Positions 8,906 to 18,297 of a stretch of DNA of 64,000 nucleotides are shown here, one piece after another. Each line of letters opens with the position of its first letter. Position 1 is the first letter of the stretch. A program made the position numbers and the translations under genes. The notes under the pieces are model-generated. The model did not search any database, was not told the origin of the DNA, and worked only from the letters and a program-made list of their open reading frames with translations. Location: the NCBI GenBank assembly GCA_031394355.1, contig JANNSU010000051.1:24346-88345 (forward strand), read 5' to 3'. The DNA is from JAEUMY01 sp031394355. Lineage in GTDB: Bacteria > Pseudomonadota > Gammaproteobacteria > Burkholderiales > Usitatibacteraceae.

Positions 8906-9693
8906 AATAAATGGGGTCAGACACCATTTTCCCCCAACTTCTTTGGCCTGCCCCTCGCTGCCGGTGCTGCGCGCCTCTCGCCCAATCCCTCAATCATCGC
9001 CTTGAACCTTTCATCGCCGAGCGCCCAGCCCTTGTGCGTTGTATCCCGAATGGCCTTGAGATCGTCTGGATCAATGTCCGCCTTGAACAGATCCCGATAG
9101 GCAATCTGCCGGACTTCATCGGTTCGATCAAGACGCACGTATTGGTCGGGCTCAATCAGCCAATTCAGGTTGGGACCGCTCTGACCATAGGCATAGCGCC
9201 GATGGCTGGACCAGGGGTAGTCGCGGGGATGGGTCACCATGCTTGCACGAACCGGGTTGAGCTCGATATAGCGCATCAGGCTCAGCATGTACCGCTCGCT
9301 GTCGACGACAGTAGCCCGGTAGCGACCTTCCCAGAGCGTGCCGCTGCGCCGATAGGTGTGGTTGAAGTACTGCACGTACTTCCGGCCGGCAGACTGGAAG
9401 GACTTGCTGATGCTGTCGGTGTGGGTGGGTGTGGCCAAGAGATGGATATGGTTGGTCATCCAGACGTAAGCATGGATGGCAAGACCGAACCGGCCGGCAG
9501 CCTCGACCAGGGCATCGCGAAAGAACTGATAGTCCGAGTCGGCAGCAAAGATGACCTGGCGGTTGTTGCCTCGTTGGATGATGTGCTGCGGCTGGCCGGG
9601 GATGACGTAGCGGGGGAGGCGGGCCATGGGTGGTCTTTGGGTGAGGGAAGACCGATGCTAGCATGAATTAAATGGTGTCTGACCCCATTTATT
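8906..9693 (-). mobile_element. REP-type (Y1) transposase element with 24-bp inverted ends
   Basis: Perfect 24-bp inverted repeats bound it: 8906-8929 and 9670-9693, each containing GGGGTCAGACACC or its complement. It encloses one transposase gene whose stop codon lies inside the right-hand repeat. Insertion removed the 5' part of RHS cassette C. Confidence 0.75.
8917..9627 (-). CDS. REP-associated tyrosine transposase (Y1_Tnp / RayT-like)
   Basis: 236 aa, a single-strand DNA transposase of the IS200/Y1 HUH superfamily. Diagnostic segments are the N-terminus PRYVIPGQPQHIIQRGNNRQ, the metal-binding HUH pair in YVWMTNHIHLLATP, and the later LWEGRYRATVVDSERYMLSL and RYIELNPVRA with the catalytic Tyr region. 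Length and motif order match the family. The gene sits between 24-bp inverted repeats of the GGGGTCAGAC type that commonly accompany these transposases. It carries no partner genes and has an extra basic C-terminus (RGRPKKLGENGV) that ends in the terminal repeat. Confidence 0.9.
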   Translation of the reverse strand: MARLPRYVIPGQPQHIIQRGNNRQVIFAADSDYQFFRDALVEAAGRFGLAIHAYVWMTNHIHLLATPTHTDSISKSFQSAGRKYVQYFNHTYRRSGTLWEGRYRATVVDSERYMLSLMRYIELNPVRASMVTHPRDYPWSSHRRYAYGQSGPNLNWLIEPDQYVRLDRTDEVRQIAYRDLFKADIDPDDLKAIRDTTHKGWALGDERFKAMIEGLGERRAAPAARGRPKKLGENGV

Positions 9694-9704
9694 GATCCAA
9701 CGGC

Positions 9705-10818
9705 GGTGCATTCAACTTCCAACTGCACCACGCGTAGCTTTTCGGGCGACTTCGGCGGGTGTTTGATAGCCGAGACATTTGCGTGGTCGATTATTCATCG
9801 CTTGCGCGACCGCTGCAAGTTCCCTGTCTGAGACCCTGGAGAAATCCGTGCCCTTCGGATAGTAGCGACGCAGTCTGCCGTTGGCATTCTCGTTGGCACC
9901 TCGCTGCCATGCGCTGTAGGGATTGGCAAAGTAGATAGATAGCCCGGTGGCGCGCTCGACGTGTTTGAACCCGGCGAATTCCTTGCCGTTGTCGAGCGTC
10001 AGCGTGCGCCGCCACGACTGGGGTATGCGATTGAATTGTGCAATCTTCGTCTGCGCCACGGCGGCTGCGGTTCGGTTGGGAACCTTGCTCACCAGCAGAT
10101 AGCGACTCTTGCGCTCAACCTGGGTCACCAGACAGCACCGAGTACGCCGACCATAAACAGTGTCACCCTCCCAGTCGCCAAAGCGAGTGCGATCCTCGAC
10201 CACGGCGGGTCGTGCAGTGATCGATATGCGCCCCGGAATCAGTCCACGCAGGCTGCCATAGCGGCGTTGGCGGCGGCGACGTTTGTGGCTGAGGTCGAGA
10301 CACCGGTAGAGCTGGCCTCCATTCAATGCATCCTGATACACCCAGCGATAGATGGCCTCTGGGCTGACGCGCATCGCCTGTTGGCGTGGGAAGTCGATGG
10401 GAAGACGGCCAGCAATGCACTCAGGCGACCAGCGTTCACGTAGCTTGTCGGTGACGTAGTCGAACAACGGGGCATGGTCGCGTCGCTGATAGTGGCGTGG
10501 CAACCGCTTGCGTGAATCGGCCTTCACTTGCGCGTCCGTATACCAGTAGACCCAGCCATGGCCCGGCCCATTGCGCTTCAGCTCTCTTGCAATAGTGGTG
10601 TGGTGACGACCAAGTCGACGCCCAATCTCCCGAAGACTCAACTTGTGAATCTTCAGATGAGCAATCACGTAGCGCTCTTCGGAGGTAAGCTGTTCATAGG
10701 ACATGGAGTTTGCTCCTGGCAGGTGAGTGGGTCGCGCTGCTCACACTACCAAAACATCCTCCGTGTCCTACCCGCTACTACCTGCCATCAAGTGGTGCAC
10801 TTAGATGTTGAATGCACC
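9705..10818 (-). mobile_element. IS30-family insertion sequence
   Basis: 1114 bp bounded by imperfect inverted ends starting GGTGCATTCAAC (9705-9716 and the complement at 10807-10818), extending imperfectly to GTGCACCA. A 3-bp direct repeat GGC flanks it (9702-9704 and 10819-10821), as expected for this family's short target duplications. It interrupts the tip of RHS cassette B and carries one transposase. Confidence 0.85.
9712..10704 (-). CDS. IS30-family transposase
   Basis: 330 aa. The N-terminal helix-turn-helix (SYEQLTSEERYVIAHLKIHK, then SLREIGRRLGRHHTTIARELKRN) is the classic IS30 signature. The DDE domain shows FGDWEGDTVYG, LTLDNGKEFAGF and, further on, GANENANGRLRRYYPKGTDF carrying the catalytic Glu. 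Full length for the family and apparently intact. It lies within matching terminal inverted repeats and a 3-bp target duplication, so the copy could be active. Confidence 0.95.
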   Translation of the reverse strand: MSYEQLTSEERYVIAHLKIHKLSLREIGRRLGRHHTTIARELKRNGPGHGWVYWYTDAQVKADSRKRLPRHYQRRDHAPLFDYVTDKLRERWSPECIAGRLPIDFPRQQAMRVSPEAIYRWVYQDALNGGQLYRCLDLSHKRRRRQRRYGSLRGLIPGRISITARPAVVEDRTRFGDWEGDTVYGRRTRCCLVTQVERKSRYLLVSKVPNRTAAAVAQTKIAQFNRIPQSWRRTLTLDNGKEFAGFKHVERATGLSIYFANPYSAWQRGANENANGRLRRYYPKGTDFSRVSDRELAAVAQAMNNRPRKCLGYQTPAEVARKATRGAVGS

Positions 10819-11158
10819 GGCAGGCCCTGGGGAAAGTCCGAACTCATCGAAGAATCCAAGAGGACTGCCTCCGACATAACCGTATGTATTGCTTCCACCA
10901 TCCAACCCAATCGGATCGCTCTGCCTGTAACGTCCAGTGGCTGGGTCGTAGTCCCTGAAGTAGTTGTAGAACGTCCCCGTCTCTGCGTCCGCGTACTGCC
11001 CCGGATGCCGCAGGTTGTAGCCGAAGTTGCCAAGCCCGGAGGGGTTTTCATTGGCGGCGTTGTTGCCGAAGGGCTCGACCGCATCCCACTTCCAGACGAC
11101 TTGGTTGTCGCTGGGTCGTGTTATTGCGCGCGGTGAACCGAGATGATGGGCATCTATT
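10801..11158 (-). pseudogene. RHS core fragment cut by IS30 (cassette B)
   Basis: Reading on the minus strand from about 11158, the frame encodes the RHS core (DAHHLGSPRAITRPSDN ... GRYRQSDPIGLDGG) to DEFGLSPGPA, then enters the IS30 end and stops at 10801. The core starts at the stop codon of the preceding immunity-like gene with no start of its own. Its WKWDAVEPFGNN and RHPGQYADAETGTFYNY wording is closer to intact cassette A than to C, D and E. The tip sequence is lost or separated by the transposable elements. Confidence 0.7.
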
Positions 11159-11441
11159 CCTCAATTGCAATTGTGAATCCTCGTCCACCAAAGACTCGGC
11201 CTTCAAACCATGGCACTTTGTCCACGCAGATCACCTCCAGGCTCTCCCTGACAGCTTCAACCTCAGAGATTGCGGACAACCGAGCTTCATTTAGCAAGTT
11301 GGACTTCGCAATTTCAGCTGCTCGTGCATTTGAATCCGCTGATAAAAATCGAGTAGCAAAGATGCCGCCCCTGCGCTGCTCCTGCAGATTTTTAATCGGG
11401 ATGTTGATTGCCTTGAGAACTACGCGGTAACGACTGGCCAT
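11154..11441 (-). CDS. Small protein behind RHS tip A, candidate immunity
   Basis: 95 aa, cytoplasmic by appearance (no signal peptide). The ATG at 11441 is 3 nt after the stop of the 751-aa RHS gene, and its GGAG ribosome site lies in the end of that gene, so translation is coupled. The sequence (SRYRVVLKAINIPIKNLQEQ, and EAVRESLEVICVDKVPWFEG near the C-terminus) gives no domain I can name. Position directly after a variable RHS C-terminus is the usual place for the cognate immunity gene. The stop codon abuts the core of cassette B. Confidence 0.65.
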   Translation of the reverse strand: MASRYRVVLKAINIPIKNLQEQRRGGIFATRFLSADSNARAAEIAKSNLLNEARLSAISEVEAVRESLEVICVDKVPWFEGRVFGGRGFTIAIEE

Positions 11442-11444
11442 GTG

Positions 11445-13700
11445 TTAGCTCTCCGGACCGCACTCACATGCTTCCTGCGGAACCATCTCATAGTAAATAT
11501 CGAATAGATCCTTGGGTATTGATAGCGGATTGAAAAAATCCAGTCCCTGCCCAAGCAAGCCATCACCAAGATAGGTCGTCACGGCAAAATAGCTCGCGAC
11601 TTTATAAAACGTATGGCCTGGTTTCTTTGAAGACTGAAAGTGCGGTTGATTTCCATTTCTTACGTGAGAATCCTTTGGGTGGTGTAGCAAGTCCTGCCGG
11701 CTTGTATGCTTTAGTTCAAGTTTCTGCGCCGCACTTAGGGCATCTGGGCCTTCGACGCAAACATCCTTACCCAATTTTCTCCAGAGAGCTGCGGTCTTTT
11801 GGGAAATTACGCCTCCGGTCGTCCAGCCAATCTTTTTTCTATTCTTGACAACCCACTTGACGGCTTTAAATACTGCAAGGCCGTTGGGATCGTAGCTATC
11901 GTTCGGACTCGAATTTGCGTACGCAAATGTATTCAGCCCACCTTCCAATCCAATCGGATCACTTTGCCGATATCTTCCGGTGGTGGGGTCGTAGTCTCGA
12001 TAGTAGTTGTAGAACGTCCCCGTCTCTGCGTCTGAGTACTGCCCAGGATGGCGCAGGTTGTACAGGAAGCTGCCTAGGCCCGAAGGGTTTTCATTCGCGG
12101 CGTTGTTGCCGAATGGCTCAGTGTTGTCCCACTTCCAAACTAGGCTGTTATCGCTGGGTCTGGTCACTGCTCTCGGCGTCCCCAGATGGTCGGCATGCAC
12201 GTACAAGAACCCCGGATCCTCCGCAACCGTCAGATGCATGCTCGGCGGAGCAGCTCCTGCTCCAGTCGACTCCGTCGCCGTCGCACCCGTCAGGCTTGCT
12301 GGATTGGATCCCTGGGTGGTACTCGTCACACTCACAGTGACCGTACATCCATTGGCAGGCAGATTCGGCACGCTGAGGTTGAGACTCGTCGCCCCCACTG
12401 TCAAGCTCGGACTGTTCGTCGTCCCCGCACACGTGCCCCCGATGGTCGTACTCGCCACCGTCATCCCCGTCATCGACCCGGTGAAGTTCACATTGGTCAG
12501 CGCGATGTTCAACGGGCTAGTTAGCATGATCCTGAGCGTGCTCTGACTGCCGCTCTCCATCCAAGCTGGCTCAAACTTGGCCGTGACCGCAGGCGGGCTT
12601 GGCTGGCTTACAACGGTGAGTGTGGCGGTGTTGGCAGCCGCCCCTTGATCCGCTTCATTGCTGGTCGGCCCCGTCGCGGTGTTGCCATGACTACCCGTTG
12701 TGCTGCTGCTCACCTGAACCGTGATTGTGCACCCCCCTGCCGCGAGGCTCGCTACGGTGAGGTCCAGGCTGGTTGCCCCGACAGTGAGCGCCGGTGTGGA
12801 GGTCACACCGGTACAGCTACCACCCAGCGTGGCATTGGCCACGGTGACGTTCGAGAGACTGTTGGTAAAGCGCACGTTGGTGAGGGCCGTCGTGTTGGGA
12901 TTGGTCAGCGTGAACGTCAGTGTCGAGGTGCCACCGCTGATGAGGGTCTGGGGTGCGAAGGCCGCCTGCAGCGTCGGTGACAGCGGGGGCAGAAGCTCCA
13001 GCAGCAATCCGGCTGCCGGATAGTAGTTGCCCTGTGTCCAGGTCTGATTGCCCGTCGGTGCAGTGCTGCCGAAAGTCTTGTCCGCCACCTGATTCGCGAA
13101 GTACCAGTGATTGACTGTGGCGCGGCTGGTGAAGCCGGTAGCCGGGGTCAGGGCTACCACGTCGCGGTCAGTAACGAGGCCGAGGATGGTGCTTTTGGCG
13201 CTTTGCGGCGTGATGCCGGGAAGTGCCAGAGTGGTGACGCTGTGCGGGCTTTCAGCGAAGGCGCCTATGGCTCCCACACCGCGAGCGCCGCTATAAGCAA
13301 CGAGCTGCGCGCCACCATTGCTGGTGGTGACAGTGACACTGGTGTCCGCTGCCTTCACCTTGGTGTAGACGTAAGAGCGGTAACCGTAGGCGGCCCAGTT
13401 GTGCGAGGTGACCACGGTCCAGTTGGCGGGTGTGGTGACGGCAGCCGTGGAGATGACCCAGAGGAGCATGACATCACCGGTCTGCACGGTGCCCGGATAG
13501 GTGATGGTGCCGCCGGAGCCATTGACGCTGGCGGTGGCGCGGTATTGGGGTGCTGCCTCTGCCTGCGTTGCAACACTCAGGCTGAGGGCAAGCGTCAGCG
13601 CCAAAGCGAACTTGGCCAAGATGGATTTGATGGTCATGGTGAAGGTGTTTGGTGTCTTGGGAACGATGGTCGTGTCGGTGGTCATGGCAGTAGCGCTCAT
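11445..13700 (-). CDS. Secreted protein with DUF11-like repeats, RHS core C-terminal half and variable tip A
   Basis: 751 aa, starting at ATG 13700, which overlaps the TGA of the upstream RHS gene (ATGA). A second ATG at 13637 directly precedes the signal peptide (KFALALTLALSLSVATQAEA), so either start may be used. Two Ig-like, DUF11-type repeats with paired Cys follow (about 240-330 and 350-445). Next comes the RHS core from YVHADHLGTPRAVTRPS to GRYRQSDPIGLEGG and the PNGL junction, and then a roughly 140-residue tip. The tip has an internal SHVRNGNQPHFQ segment and ends in CECGPES; I do not recognise its activity. The upstream gene stops just before the point where the core resumes here, so the two proteins together make up one RHS core. 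Confidence 0.75.
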   Translation of the reverse strand: MSATAMTTDTTIVPKTPNTFTMTIKSILAKFALALTLALSLSVATQAEAAPQYRATASVNGSGGTITYPGTVQTGDVMLLWVISTAAVTTPANWTVVTSHNWAAYGYRSYVYTKVKAADTSVTVTTSNGGAQLVAYSGARGVGAIGAFAESPHSVTTLALPGITPQSAKSTILGLVTDRDVVALTPATGFTSRATVNHWYFANQVADKTFGSTAPTGNQTWTQGNYYPAAGLLLELLPPLSPTLQAAFAPQTLISGGTSTLTFTLTNPNTTALTNVRFTNSLSNVTVANATLGGSCTGVTSTPALTVGATSLDLTVASLAAGGCTITVQVSSSTTGSHGNTATGPTSNEADQGAAANTATLTVVSQPSPPAVTAKFEPAWMESGSQSTLRIMLTSPLNIALTNVNFTGSMTGMTVASTTIGGTCAGTTNSPSLTVGATSLNLSVPNLPANGCTVTVSVTSTTQGSNPASLTGATATESTGAGAAPPSMHLTVAEDPGFLYVHADHLGTPRAVTRPSDNSLVWKWDNTEPFGNNAANENPSGLGSFLYNLRHPGQYSDAETGTFYNYYRDYDPTTGRYRQSDPIGLEGGLNTFAYANSSPNDSYDPNGLAVFKAVKWVVKNRKKIGWTTGGVISQKTAALWRKLGKDVCVEGPDALSAAQKLELKHTSRQDLLHHPKDSHVRNGNQPHFQSSKKPGHTFYKVASYFAVTTYLGDGLLGQGLDFFNPLSIPKDLFDIYYEMVPQEACECGPES

Positions 13701-16700
13701 GGAACCACCGCTACAGGCAGATCGTTCAGCCAGACATGCTCCTTCAGCCGGGTACCGGCATTGTTGTATTCACCGATGAGGCGCCCTGCTTCGTCGTACA
13801 CGAAGCGGGTGGCGTTGGCACCGGCCGCTTTCTTGATGCGCTGACCGAGCGCGTTGATGACGACACTGACGGTGCCGCCGGGGGTCACGACTTCATATGG
13901 GCGGTTGTTGCCGCCATAGCGCCAGGTGTTGCTGCCGTCTGTCGTCATGTTGCCAATGGCGTCATAGCCAAAGGTCTTCACCTGCGCACCGGTGAGACCC
14001 GTCAGCTTGTGGCTGGTGAAGGGGCTGGGGTAGCTGTAGTTGGTGGTGGCACCGGTGTCCGTGGCGCTGAGTCGGTTGCCGTTCAGGTCATAGCTGTAGC
14101 CGTACTTCTGGCTCTGGCCGGACGGGGTGACAGCGGTGAGGCGGTCCACGGCGTCATAGCCATAGGTGTAGCTGTTGGTCGGGTTACCCGGCTCGGTGAT
14201 CGCGGTGATAGCACTCGCCAGGTTCCAGGTGAGGTCGCGAGTGCGGGGGCCAAGGCCGACCTGATCGCTCTGGACGGAGATGGCACGGTAGTCGAGATCG
14301 AACACGCGTAGGTGTGCATTGACTGCCTGGGGCGTGCTGTTGCCCCAGTGCCAGCCACCCAACGGACCGAAGGGTTCGTAGACGGCATTGCTGAGAACGG
14401 TCTTGCCGTTCACGGCAACCGATACCGGACGACCGTTGGTGTAGGTGTAGGTGATGACACGGCCGGACGGATAGGTGACGGTGGCAAGTTGACCGGCAGC
14501 GTTGTAGCTGTAGCCGACCGATTGGGTGAGGCCGCCATGGATCTGGCTCTTGGTGGTGACCCGGCCTTTGAGGTCATAGGCATACGTGGTGGTGCCGGTC
14601 TTGTCGACGATGGTGCAGAGACGGCCCTTGCCGTTGGTGCACGTGTCGTAGGTATACGTGACCGTTTCAGCGGGATCCGTACTGACGGCGGGATACGCAA
14701 TCGTGGCCACTCGATTCAATGCATCGTACGTATACGTAGCGGTGACACTTCTGGCATCCGCCTTGGTCAGGACATTGCCGGCGACGTCATGGGTGAAGGT
14801 GGTGGTACCGGTGTCGGGGCTCACCTGGGTCTTGAGATCACCGAGACCGTTGTAGGTGTAGGTGGTGGTAAGGAGCTTGGGGTCTTTAACGGTGGTGAGG
14901 TTATCCTGGCCGTCGTAGGTGTACTCGGTGATGCCGCGGGTGGGACTCTGGGAATCGGTGACTTTGATGAGACGGTTAAGTCCGTCGTAGTCGTTGTCGG
15001 TGATGCGGGCGAGCGGGTCGGTGATCTTCTTGAGATTGCCCTGATTGTCGTAGCCGTACTCGGTGACGGACTGGGCGGTGTTGGGGGCGGCGGGGGTGTA
15101 GCCGCTCTTGTCGTACTTCAGCCGGTTCAGCGCGTCGTACTCACGGGTGAGTTTGCGGCTCAGCTGGTTGCCGGGGTCGCGATACTCCTCGGCCGTGCGG
15201 TTACCCATGTTGTCCAGCGTGTATGTGTTGTTGTTGCCTAAGCCATCGTTGATTTTCCAGAGGCGGTGGGCGGCGTCGTAGTGATACTGGATGGTGCTGG
15301 TATCGGGCTGGGTAACCTGGGTGAGCTGGCCTACGTTGTCGTAGGTGTACGTGGTGGTTTCCGGCGTACCCGTGTTGCTGCCAACAGTGCGGGTGGCGAG
15401 CCAGCCGCGCGGGTGGTAGGTGAGCGTGGTCTCCAGGCCGTTGGGGTCAAGCATCTTCTTCAACCTGCCAGCGCCGTCGTACTCGGTGAACTGGGTGACG
15501 TGGGCGGGTTGACCGGCTGTGGGGGAGGGAGTGGTGATGCTGGCGAGGTCGCCTTGGGTCACCAGCGCCGTGGTGGCCGGGTGATAGGTATAGGTAGTGA
15601 CGTTGTTGCGCGGGTCGGTGGCGGTGAGCACTTGGCCATGCACGTTGTAGGTCCAGCTCCAGATGCGGGCGGGAACGGCGGTGTCCAGGGTGGCGCTGAG
15701 GCCTGATCCACCGTTCAAATCCGTGGTTGCGTCGACACGCTTCTCGCAGACAAGTTGGGTTGATGCACCGGACGGCGCGCAGGAAACACCCGACTCGCCG
15801 TGATACTTCAGTGTGGTGAGGCGCTTCGGTTCAGCGATCTGCTTCTGAAGGCGCCACGTCGGATGCCAGGTGATCGTGGTCTTGCGCTGCGTCGTCGCGG
15901 CAGTTGGCGTCCAGGAGGACAACGTACCGGGGCAACTGCTGGCACCCATTCCTTCAGCCCGGAAGGATTCAAGATTTCGGGTCAAGTCAAATGCGAAGCA
16001 TGTCCGGAAGCCATTGAAGTCTTTTCTCGACGTGACATTGCCATTGGCGTCGAACGTCAAATCTTCCGTTGCATTGCTGCCGCAGCCTGCTCCCGAACAG
16101 GGCTGCGATGTCGAATAGGTCGTATACGTTCCCTGCACTAGCTGCTGGGTGTACGTGCGCTGTGTCAGCAACGGATCAGTGACCTTGATGACATTCGGTG
16201 CGCCGATGTAGTCGATCGTGTATTTGTTGACGCTCCCCGCATGCTCGGTAGTCGTGCCTCGTCCGATAGCATCGTATCCATACGTGGCAAATCGGGTGCC
16301 GTTCTCGTCAGTGATGCCGGTGAGCGCATGGATGGATGTCGTGTCTTCGTAGTGATAACGGCGCAAATTCAAGTCCGGATAGGTGACTGTGTCGAGGTTG
16401 CCCTTGGCGTCGTAGGTGTAGCTGTACACACCCCCTGAAGGGTCCGTCATGGTCTGCAATCGACCGCTGCCGTTGTAGGTGAAGCCGATGGCTCGCCCAA
16501 AGTGGTCCGTCACGGACGTCAACTGCCCACCGGTGTAAGTAAGTTGCTGCTTCTGCCCGGAAGGCAGCGTGATTTCTTGAAGCTGGCCCGACGCGTTGAA
16601 GCGTTCCAGGTTTCCATTTCTGGCGTTGTGGACTTGCCATCCTGTGTGCACACCACCATCAAGCAGACGGGTAATGGTGTCGCGGATGTCACCTGTCATC

Positions 16701-17515
16701 TTTGCCAGCGTTGTGCCATCAAAGGCGATTTCCCTGGAAATTCCCGGCTTGCCGAGCTTCACCTTGTTATCCCCGGAAATGATGGGGAAGCAGTACGGAT
16801 GCTTCACTCCTGCGGGATCAGTCCAAGTGCCCGGAATGCAACCACCGCTGCGCGTCATCAACGGAGAACTGCGCACAAAGACATCGAAGTTTCCGGAGAA
16901 TCCGTTCTTCTGCGATGAGTAGCTGCGGCCAAAATGAATTCCCGAGGGGCCCGAGAAGTCGACCTCAGTCTGCGCCTTTACGCCGACTTCCTTCACGATA
17001 GGATTACCGACGCCGCAACCGGTGGTACATGTGATCGGCGGTTCGGGAAAATCGCGGTAACAGGAAGCGTGGTTCCTGCCATCGTGGCCAACCTTTGTGG
17101 CAGCTGTGTATCCAGAATTGCAGGGCGACAGCCGGCTAATGATGCCGACGTTGAAGCTCGTTTGTGGTGCGGTACACCCTCCCTCTTGCGTCACTTGCTG
17201 GTAAGTCAGGTCCCACCGATACACTCTTGGTGGGCTCAGCAGCAATTCTGGTTCGGCATCTCTAAGACCACTAGCAATCAACGAACACCAACCAGAACCG
17301 GGAGCATTGACCAGCGCCTGGAGGTCTGTTTGGACTTGAGCGAAAGCGTCTCCTGCCGAGCCGAAAACTGGGCTGTTGAGGCGTCCATCCAGAATGTAGT
17401 AGTTGTGCTTGGGTTCAAGCTCGATTCGCTCTGCGTGAGCTGGAGCCGACAAGCCGAGTGAGATGAGTTGGCACAAACAAAACAGGATGCCGAAAACTGG
17501 GGGTTTGAAAGTCAT
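13697..17515 (-). CDS. Secreted RHS/YD-repeat protein
   Basis: 1272 aa. A Sec signal peptide (FGILFCLCQLISLGLSAPAHA) is followed by a domain of the DUF6531 type (VDFSGPSGIHFGRSYSS) and then more than 25 YD repeats (forms such as GYDAIGRGTTTEHAG and YTYDGQDNLTTV) that build the hollow RHS barrel. It ends at HVWLNDLPVAVVP, precisely where the core of other RHS proteins continues into the 'ADHLGTPR' motif and the toxin tip. That continuation is found in the overlapping downstream gene. No PAAR domain is present, so type VI delivery is not indicated; cell-surface or secreted use is more likely. First gene of the RHS operon. Confidence 0.9.
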   Translation of the reverse strand: MTFKPPVFGILFCLCQLISLGLSAPAHAERIELEPKHNYYILDGRLNSPVFGSAGDAFAQVQTDLQALVNAPGSGWCSLIASGLRDAEPELLLSPPRVYRWDLTYQQVTQEGGCTAPQTSFNVGIISRLSPCNSGYTAATKVGHDGRNHASCYRDFPEPPITCTTGCGVGNPIVKEVGVKAQTEVDFSGPSGIHFGRSYSSQKNGFSGNFDVFVRSSPLMTRSGGCIPGTWTDPAGVKHPYCFPIISGDNKVKLGKPGISREIAFDGTTLAKMTGDIRDTITRLLDGGVHTGWQVHNARNGNLERFNASGQLQEITLPSGQKQQLTYTGGQLTSVTDHFGRAIGFTYNGSGRLQTMTDPSGGVYSYTYDAKGNLDTVTYPDLNLRRYHYEDTTSIHALTGITDENGTRFATYGYDAIGRGTTTEHAGSVNKYTIDYIGAPNVIKVTDPLLTQRTYTQQLVQGTYTTYSTSQPCSGAGCGSNATEDLTFDANGNVTSRKDFNGFRTCFAFDLTRNLESFRAEGMGASSCPGTLSSWTPTAATTQRKTTITWHPTWRLQKQIAEPKRLTTLKYHGESGVSCAPSGASTQLVCEKRVDATTDLNGGSGLSATLDTAVPARIWSWTYNVHGQVLTATDPRNNVTTYTYHPATTALVTQGDLASITTPSPTAGQPAHVTQFTEYDGAGRLKKMLDPNGLETTLTYHPRGWLATRTVGSNTGTPETTTYTYDNVGQLTQVTQPDTSTIQYHYDAAHRLWKINDGLGNNNTYTLDNMGNRTAEEYRDPGNQLSRKLTREYDALNRLKYDKSGYTPAAPNTAQSVTEYGYDNQGNLKKITDPLARITDNDYDGLNRLIKVTDSQSPTRGITEYTYDGQDNLTTVKDPKLLTTTYTYNGLGDLKTQVSPDTGTTTFTHDVAGNVLTKADARSVTATYTYDALNRVATIAYPAVSTDPAETVTYTYDTCTNGKGRLCTIVDKTGTTTYAYDLKGRVTTKSQIHGGLTQSVGYSYNAAGQLATVTYPSGRVITYTYTNGRPVSVAVNGKTVLSNAVYEPFGPLGGWHWGNSTPQAVNAHLRVFDLDYRAISVQSDQVGLGPRTRDLTWNLASAITAITEPGNPTNSYTYGYDAVDRLTAVTPSGQSQKYGYSYDLNGNRLSATDTGATTNYSYPSPFTSHKLTGLTGAQVKTFGYDAIGNMTTDGSNTWRYGGNNRPYEVVTPGGTVSVVINALGQRIKKAAGANATRFVYDEAGRLIGEYNNAGTRLKEHVWLNDLPVAVVP

Positions 17516-18267
17516 TCCGAGGGAACTCTATTGGCAGGGAAACAGAAGTGAGAAAGGATATTGGTAGCCAGACCGTTGACCAACAACTCATCGACGCGAT
17601 GCATAGCCTGAGCGCTGCTTGACATTGACTGCGGACGCCGACCAGAACATCCAATGCATTGGTTCAGTAAGGCATGAGATTTAGACGGCATCGCTGAACT
17701 GCATTCGGGAAGTGCGCGCAAGGTATCAGCGTGAATTCTGGTTGTCACTTCCGGCTTCCCTTAAAGCGTCTAGGGGAAACTGCTAAGCTGCCCCGATTCC
17801 GGACTTAAGTTCTTGTGCAGAATGACGAAAAATATTCTCTGCATTTCACACCATCCTTGATGGGGAAAATTTCGCGGGAGTATGCTAAGGGAGTACGTCA
17901 AATCGACGCGCATTCTCCGCAAAGCGTGTTCGGCTAGTCGGCCCGCGGTAGCCGAGTCTGCACTCAGACATTAATGCGACTTTCCATGACTGCAAACCTT
18001 TGGTTTCCGCAGATACTCCGTCGCTGGCACACGCATTGGACATGGGCCGGTCGTCAGACTTCCCGTCGATCACCTTGCTGACACGCACCATCTGTTTTCA
18101 TTCCTCATCCGAAGTGGCTGCCAAGTTGGGTGAAAGCAGCAAGGTGGCCGAACGCCAGATACACGCACCCGGCATGGCGCCATGGACGTGGAGTCAGCCC
18201 GTCCACTGGACCGAGCAAGTCATGAAGGTCGCGATGTAACACACACAACCCTGACGGCCCGTTTGAT
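17516..18267. other. Long upstream region of the RHS operon without a supported gene
   Basis: About 750 bp between the RHS start and the tRNA-Ala fragments. Small open frames exist on both strands (for example 17885-18091 minus, 18000-18239 plus) but lack ribosome sites and recognisable sequence. Composition is mixed and less GC-rich than the core genome. The RHS promoter must lie here, but no convincing -35/-10 pair was identified. Confidence 0.5.
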
Positions 18268-18296
18268 TGGTGGAGATGAAGAGGATCGAACTCTCG
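18268..18296 (-). repeat. Duplicated 3' end of tRNA-Ala (29 nt)
   Basis: Identical over 29 nt to the CCA-proximal end of the intact tRNA-Ala (18452-18480), running from TGGTGGAGATG into the T-arm and then diverging. A truncated tRNA copy next to an intact tRNA is the usual mark of a past site-specific integration. Confidence 0.75.
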
Positions 18297-18297
18297 T

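Noticed and set aside
13736..17461. Long plus-strand open frames opposite the RHS genes (for example 14312-15241)
   Set aside because: They mirror the repetitive, GC-rich RHS codons on the minus strand; their protein is Gly/Val-rich low-complexity with no family features.
18000..18239. 79-aa plus-strand frame in the RHS upstream region
   Set aside because: No ribosome site or recognisable sequence, and part of it overlaps repeat-like sequence near tRNA fragments.
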